Source: Clarkia xantiana subsp. parviflora (taxonomy: Eukaryota > Streptophyta > Magnoliopsida > Myrtales > Onagraceae). From it: a stretch of 64,000 nucleotides of DNA. Both the position numbers and the translations under genes were made by a program. Of the stretch, positions 57,853 through 64,000 are shown piece by piece. The DNA is taken from positions 43,610,774 to 43,674,773 of the forward strand of contig JAPTYO010000001.1 in NCBI GenBank assembly GCA_036873135.1, written 5' to 3'. The notes beneath the pieces are model-generated. The model was not told where the DNA came from. It searched no databases and worked only from the letters and a program-made list of their open reading frames with translations. Position 1 is the first letter of the stretch. Every line of letters begins with the position of its first letter.

Positions 57853-60800
57853 ATGGCCGGTGGTGGCAAGAAGAAGCAAGTTCAGGCTGGCAGTTCCCGT
57901 CCCGCAGGAACTATGAATTCCCAGTTGCCAGAACGTGTTGCTGAACAAGGTGAGAACCCCGCTCTTTCCCAGACAGGGGGGCAGGGTGATGGCTATGAGG
58001 TCTCAGTCCGAGACACAGAGAGGAACAGGCAGGATGTCCCGCGTAGGGAGGAAGATAAGGCTCCCCCGAACCCGATAGGCCATGGAAGAGAAGGAGTCCC
58101 GCGAAGGGAAGAAGGGTCGTCTTCGAACTCGGAGTTGGCCAAGGCAGTAGCAGATGCTATGCCCATGTTCTTGGCCGCCATGGAGGCCTTGCTGGACAAA
58201 AGAGAGGCCGCCAGGAGGACGGAGGAGTTGCCTCCGCGAGAAGAGTTACCACCACCCCCGCCAAGGGTGGACCCAGAGGAATAGGAGGTTCCGCCCAGGA
58301 GCAAGGGTAAGGAGCCAGCACACCTGGAGAAGTTCGTGGTCGACGGCCCAGGACCAGTGCAGAATAGGACCATTCCCCTGAATGGCCCCATCACCCCCGA
58401 TCAGGTGGTGAAAATCGTTAGCATCTGCATGGGTGATCAGAAGCAGATGACATCGGAGCTAAGGGATCGATCCAGCCATCCTTTCGTGCCGCGACTGATA
58501 GATACCGTCGCCCCGCCCGGGCTAGGTATTCCGACCATCAAGGAGTACGATGGTGAAGGGGACCCAGTTCGCCATGTTCAGAGGCATGTCCAGGCCTGTA
58601 TGGGACGAACGTCGAACGACGACCTCATCTGTTCATTGTTCCCGATAACCCTGGGAGAAAGGGCCATGACTTGGTTCTTCAGCCTCCCGCCAGGATGCAC
58701 CACGTGCTGGGCTGATATGCACGATCACTTCATCAAGCAGTACCAAGGTCGGAGGCGTCTTCTGAAGAGTGTGAGGTCCTTGACCCAGGTGGTGCAGAGA
58801 CCCGATGAATCGTTGGCATACTACTACCAACGGTTCACTGCCAGTGCTGCGGAGATTGATGAAGAAATCTCGGAAGGAGAGACTATCCGTACTTTCCTGC
58901 GGAACTTGAGCGCTCCGTACGGTTCCGACCTAATGCACAGCGTAGCCGCGAAGGCTGTGTGGAGTATGGAGGCCCTGCAAGCGAGGGTGAAACAGCAAAT
59001 CGACGTCCAGGAGTCGAAGATTGCTGCCGGAGAGCTCGATCCCCCGAAGTCGGGGAGAGGAAAGCCATCGTCCAAGCTATCGGATGATCGCAAAGGGAGC
59101 GACAAGTCGGAAGGGAGTAGGAACCGTGGTCGTCCCGATAAAAGAGAAGACAAGCGTCCTCCGAGGAAGGATAATCGAGAAGGTCGGGCCGTTCCCATCA
59201 ATAGCTCGATGACCTCTGTGTTAGCTGTGATGGACAGACAGGGTCTCGCTCGATACCCCCCGAGGAAAGAAGGCGAATTCCTAGGAGGCCGTCCTGACCG
59301 TTACTGTCGCTACCATCGAGCCAATGGCCACGACACCGAAAACTGTCGGGAGTTGAAGAAGGAAATTGAGAAGCTGATCCAGAAGGGGAAGCTAAAAGAG
59401 TTCGTCGGAAGGGGGCGGTGCCGATCCCGTTCCAGAAGTCGGTCACGATCCCGTTCCAAGTCCCGCGACCGATCCCCGAAGAAGAAGAAGATTGAGCCAG
59501 AAGCCTCAGGATCGGGTGCCCGCAAGGAGAGGCGGGGAACTATCAACGTCATCCATGGAGGAATGGCTGCGGGAGGAGATACCTCTGCTTCCCGGGAGAA
59601 CTACGCTTCTCGCATATCTGCCGCGGTGGTGTTAGGCAAAAGGTCCCGGTCGTGGACCCTGAAGGAGGAAATGGTAATTTCTTTCTCGGCGGAGGATCTA
59701 GTAGGCGTGGAGAGCCCTCACGATGACGCCCTGGTCGTGACCCTGGACGTAGACGGATTCGAGATGAAGCGGATCCTGATAGACGGAGGGAGTTCCTCCG
59801 ATATTCTCTTCATGGACGCTCTGGAAGCCATGGGAAAGACGAAGAAGGACCTCACACAGGTGGACTTCCCGATGGTAGGATTCTCTGGTTCCACCTCTTA
59901 CCCGCTGGGAATGATTACCTTACCGGTGGAGTTTGGTAGTGGCTGGAAGATGGAGAAACGAAACGTGGATTTCGTTGTCGTGGAGTCTGCGGGGGCATAC
60001 AACGCTATTATCGGGAGGACCACTATCAACTAGGGATGGCAACGGGTCACGGGTACCCGCCGACCCGCGGGTACCCGACCCGATTTAGACCCGATGACCC
60101 ACCGACCCGCGACCCGCGGGGCGGGTTCGGGTTTGGGTTCACGGCGACCCGCCGACCTGACCCGACCCGAGCTTTCATTTTACATATATATTTAGTATAT
60201 GTATATTATATAAAACTATACGGGTAATATAACACATAGTCAAAATAACAATTATTCTAATGAATGTGGTGATTTATATTTGGATTATGAGTTAATTTAA
60301 TAATTTATGATTTAAATTTGGAGTTGAATTTGGATACGGTAACATAGAATTTAGAATTTAAGATTTAAAATGATAAATTATACCTCACACGGGTCGACCC
60401 GCGGGTCGACCCGACCCGACCCGAAAGTGCATGGGACGGGTTCGGGTCGACCATATTGACCCGCGGGGCGGGTCCGGGTCCGCCGATACCCGCCCCGACC
60501 CGCCCCATTGACATCCCTACTATCAACCCTCTTATGGCAGTCGCCTCGACGGTCCACCAGAAGATGAAGTTCCCGACTGATAATGGGGTCGGAGAAGTCA
60601 AGGGTGACCAAGTGGCATCGCGGAAATGCTACGTTAACGCCACCCGACGGAGAAGGAGGGAGGCCATGACTGTCCTTCAGACTGATGCTGATCCTCGAGA
60701 GGAGTACGGGCGTCCCGCCCCCATGGAGGATTTGAAGGAAGTTGAGATCGATGGGCCTCAAAGGAAGGTGAAAATCGGGTCCGCTTTGTCGGAGGAAAGA

Positions 60801-63800
60801 GCTCGAGAATTGATCGAGCTCCTGAAGGAGTTTAAGGAGTTGTTTGCCTGGTCCCCGAGCGATATGCCAGGAATCAGCCCCGACGTGATTGTGCACGAGC
60901 TAAAGATAGATCCCGCGGTCAAGCCTATCGCGCAGAGAAGGCGTCCGATGGGCGCAGACAAGAGGATCGCGATCTAGCAAGAGGTGGGCAGACTGCTCGA
61001 CGCTGGATTCATCAAGGAGCTCCGATTCCAAACTTGGGTGGCTAACCCAGTCCTGGTGCGAAAGAGTAACGGGAGGTGGCGGATGTGTGTCGATTTCCGC
61101 GACTTGAACAAGGCTTGCCCGAAGGATTGCTACCCGCTCCCGAGGATTGACCAGCTGGTGGATGCCACATCGGGACATGAGCTGCTGAGCTTCATGGATG
61201 CCTATTCTGGGTATAACCAGATCAAGATGGCGAAGGAGGATGCCCCCCATACGGCCTTCTATGCCGACAGTGACGTCTATCATTACGACGTGATGCCCTT
61301 CGGATTGATCAATGCCGGAGCTACTTACCAGCGAATGGTGAACAAGTTGTTCGGAGACATGTTGGGAAAAACCATGGAGGCGTATGTGGATGACATGCTG
61401 GTGAAGTCCCGACAGGCAGGAGACCATGTCCAGAATTTGGCGGCAGCATTTGAGCGGATGAAGTTCCATCAGGTGCGGCTGAACCCCGACAAATGTGCTT
61501 TTGGGGTGAACTCGGGGAAGTTCCTAGGGTTCATGGTGAGCCAGAGAGGAATCGAGGTGAACCCCGAGAAGCTGCGAGCAATCGAGGAGATGCAGTCCCC
61601 GAAGACTCATCGGGAGGTCCAGGTGCTGAATGGCCGGTTGGCCGCGATGAATCGCTTCCTATCCAAGGCGAGTGACCGAGCCATGCCATTTTTTGATGTG
61701 CTGAGGGCCCACAAGAAATTTGAATGGACCGACAAATGCGAGGAGGCGTTCCAGGCACTCAAGCAGCACCTCCGCACCCTTCCGCCGTTGGCGAAACTAG
61801 TCCCAGGCGAGCCGCTTTATCTCTATTTGGCTGTTTCTGATGTGGCTGTTAGTTCTGTTTTGATCAAAATTGTCAAGGGCAACCAAGTGCCTATCTATTA
61901 TGTAAGCAAGGCGTTTGCCAAGTCTGAAATAAACTATCCCGCTATTGAGAAGTATCTATTTGCGATGATTATTTCCGCTAGAAAGTTACGACCTTACTTC
62001 CATGCCCATGAAGTCACGGTATTGACTAATCAGCCCCTGAAACACTTTTTGAACCGACCGGAGGCGTCGGGGAGATTGGTAAAATGGGCCATCGAGCTGA
62101 CGGAGTTCCGTATTCATTTCGCTCCGAGAACCGCTATTAAGGGCCAGGCATTGGCAGATTTTATAGCTGAGTCTACGGCACCCGATCTGGAAGTAACGGG
62201 TCCCGCAGAGGGGGCATCCATGGAGGAAGTTCCGACAACAGAACAACAGCCAGAACAGCCAGATGAGGAGAATACCTGGGAGATGTACACTGATGGTTCA
62301 TCGAGTGTAGAAGGCTCGGGGGCAGGATTCATATTGATACAGCCCGGTGGAGGCGAGCCCCTACGATATGCCTTGGCGTTGACGTTCAAAGCCACCAACA
62401 ACGAAGCGGAGTATGAGGCTCTCATCACAGGCCTTAAGATTGCCAAGGGTACGGGGGTCGATCATTTAAAAGTGAAGTGCGATGCCAGCTTGATCGTGAA
62501 TCAAGTCCAGGGGAACTATGAAGCCAAGAGCCCAACAATGAAGAAGTATTTGCACGAGGTGCAGACTTTGAAGAGAAGTTTCAAAAGCTTCAATATCGAG
62601 GCAATCCCGAGGGAAGAAAACGCGGAAGCAGATGCCTTAAGCAAGTTCGCTCTGGGAGTGGCCCCTGAGGAGAATCGGAGGGTGCATTTCCTAGAAAAGG
62701 TGATTATCTCAAACATTGATCCGGCGGAGATCTGTGCTATTGAGACAGGATCGGAGGAAGAAGAGAAGCCCACTTGGATGACCCCGATGGTCACATACCT
62801 GACTACAGGGGTACTCCCCGTTGATAAAGTGGCAGCTGTCAGGTTGCGTCGGATTGCGGACAACTACGCGATGGTGGACAACCAATTATACAAAAAAGGG
62901 TACGTAAAGCCTTTCTTAAAATGCGTAGCAGAACCTGACACGAATCGGATCCTGAGGGAGCTACACGAAGGAGTCGCGGCCTGTCATGAAGGGGCCCGAT
63001 CTCTAGTGAGGAAGGCATTGAATTTAGGCTATTATTGGCCCTCGATGAATAAGGAAGCGACCGCGATGGTCCGATCCTGTGATACATGCCAGAAGTACGC
63101 TCCAAATATCGTGGCTCCCGCCGCGGACTTAATGCCCATCAGGAGTGCATGGCCCTTCGCGCAATGGGGGATTGATTTGGTGGGACCTCTTCCCTAAGCG
63201 AAAGGTCAGTGCAAGTATTTGCTCGTGGCCATCGACTACTTTTCAAAGTGGATAGAGGCTAAAGCATTGGCTAAAACGACGGGGCAGCAGATCCTCAAGT
63301 TCCTTCAAACTCAGATCGTATCCCGGTACGGGGTTCCTCGAGTGTTGATCAGCGACAACGGCCCTCCGTTCAATGGGGCTCAGTTGAAGGAGTACCTGGA
63401 AGAACTAAACATTGAGCATTAGACCGCTTCAGTCCGCCACGCTCAGACCAATGGCCAGGTAGAATCAGCCAACAAGATCGTGATGGATGGCTTGAAGAAG
63501 AGAGTCTATGCCTTACAGGGCCATTGGCTGGATGAGCTCGAGAACGTGCTGTGGGCCGTGAGAACAACACCCAAGCAGTCAACAGGAGAAACTCCGTTTG
63601 GCCTAGTCTATGGCACGGAGGCAGTCGCTCCCGTGGAAATAGCGATGGCGTCCCATCGCGCGAAATATTACGAGCCTCTGACAAACGAGGAAATGAGACG
63701 TCTAGACTTAGACTTGCTCGAGGAAAAAAGATGGAAGGTTGATGAAGTCCAGGCCCGAATGCGTCTGGCAACAGCCCGATATTACAATCGGCGTGTTAAG

Positions 63801-63908
63801 TCCCGACAATTCTTCGTGGGAGAACTTGTCTGGCGGAGGAACGAGTTCGTTCATCAAGATCGATCAACAAGTTATCACCAAAATGGGAGGGACCTTACAA
63901 GATCGTAG
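57853..63908 (+). pseudogene. Tat-type gag-pol, broken
   Basis: Gag begins about 57853 (MAGGGKKKQ) and includes the retrotransposon gag region (GERAMTWFFSLPPG, 58650-58960) and a CRYHRANGHDTENC knuckle (59303). The aspartic protease motif IDGGSSSDIL is near 59782. RT has FRDLNKACPKD (61096), MPFGLINAGATYQRM (61291) and YVDDM (61384). The first RNase H is about 61820-62170; the second has YTDGSSS (62286) to EADALSK (62629). Integrase has H-H-C-C at about 62965-63105 and D, D, E near 63231, 63354 and 63463. Breaks: TAG 58282-58284, MITE insertion at 60031, TAG 60975-60977, TAA 63195-63197, TAG 63420-63422, and a one-base frameshift near 63868. All segments up to the last shift agree in frame once the MITE is discounted. 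Confidence 0.92.
60031..60519. mobile_element. hAT MITE inside gypsy pol (family 1, copy 2)
   Basis: 489 bp with ends TAGGGATGGCAACGGG and the inverse of CCCATTGACATCCCTA. An exact 8-bp duplication CTATCAAC lies on both sides (60023-60030, 60520-60527). Ends are rich in GACCCGCGGGTACCCG; the centre is AT-rich. Its first three bases supply the stop that closes the upstream pol frame. Discounting the insert plus one duplication (497 bp) restores the host frame exactly. Same TIR as 18830-19524. Confidence 0.96.
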
Positions 63909-64000
63909 GGATGCCAGCACCCAATGCATACAGGCTAGAGGACCTTGATGGCAAGACGTTGAAACATTCCTTCAGTGACGAACACTTGAAGAAGTATCAT

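Larger units (their letters stand above)
56456..64000 (+). mobile_element. Ty3/gypsy element of Tat type, decayed, cut by the window end
   Basis: An LTR-like region is followed by a PBS-like TTGGCGCCGTCTGTGGG (57799), gag, protease, reverse transcriptase, two RNase H domains and integrase. The duplicated (archaeal-type) second RNase H before integrase is the hallmark of the Tat lineage. The 3' LTR would lie beyond 64000. The left LTR edge is uncertain: TGTCAGACC at 56456 is one candidate and a TG near 56951 another. It carries three or more stops, a MITE insertion and a frameshift. Confidence 0.9.

Noticed and set aside
58883..59552. Antisense ORFs over gypsy gag
   Set aside because: Shadows of the G+C-rich gag frame, which has recognisable gag and zinc-knuckle motifs.

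Overview
This is a 64-kb piece of a flowering-plant (eudicot-like) nuclear genome. Evidence: spliced genes with plant-type introns, plant-specific families (tau-class GST, CML42-type calcium sensor, LURP-one-related protein, class VII receptor-like cytoplasmic kinase, plastid ribosomal protein L17), and AT-rich intergenic DNA packed with plant transposons (Ty1/copia, a Tat-like Ty3/gypsy, hAT- and Harbinger-type MITEs, a tRNA-derived SINE). The species cannot be named from the sequence alone.

Layout. 1-2.9 kb: copies of an unclassified dispersed repeat and a CCGGTT-rich hAT MITE. 2.9-4.4 kb: a two-exon tau GST (+). 5.1-9.8 kb: a full-length copia element with 281-bp LTRs that differ at two positions, a perfect 5-bp target duplication, and four stops plus a frameshift inside gag-pol. 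10.3-10.8 kb: an intronless CML42/43-like gene (-). 11.8-13.2 kb: a small gene with SIAMESE-like C-terminal motifs (+). 13.5-25.8 kb: repeats only, including a terminal-inverted-repeat element, a duplicated 0.5-kb segment, an LTR remnant with a minisatellite, nested hAT MITEs and a GCGCATCT-rich foldback. 25.9-26.6 kb: a LURP-one-related gene (-). 26.7-36.7 kb: gene-free, with MITEs, a foldback and a SINE. 36.7-39.3 kb: PRPL17 in two exons (-). 40.9-46.75 kb: BOP1 in 18 exons (-). 47.0-48.1 kb: a 1.1-kb hAT element. 50.5-51.9 kb: RNase H-like relics. 52.6-55.3 kb: a PBL8-like kinase in six exons (+). 56.5-64.0 kb: the 5' part of a decayed Tat-type gypsy element, broken by a hAT MITE and running off the window.

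The genes look like independent housekeeping, defence and signalling genes with no operon-like grouping. RPL17 (plastid translation) and BOP1 (cytosolic 60S assembly) are neighbours on the same strand, but nothing shows co-regulation.

The most notable points are in BOP1. Intron 14 has a textbook U12-type AT-AC structure (donor ATATCCTTT, branch site TTCCTTGAC, end AC), and intron 12 appears to be only 37 nt long while keeping GT-AG borders and the frame. Also notable are several 8-bp-flanked hAT MITEs with palindromic interiors, two of them sharing the same TIR and nested in other transposons, and a copia copy whose coding damage seems too heavy for its almost identical LTRs.
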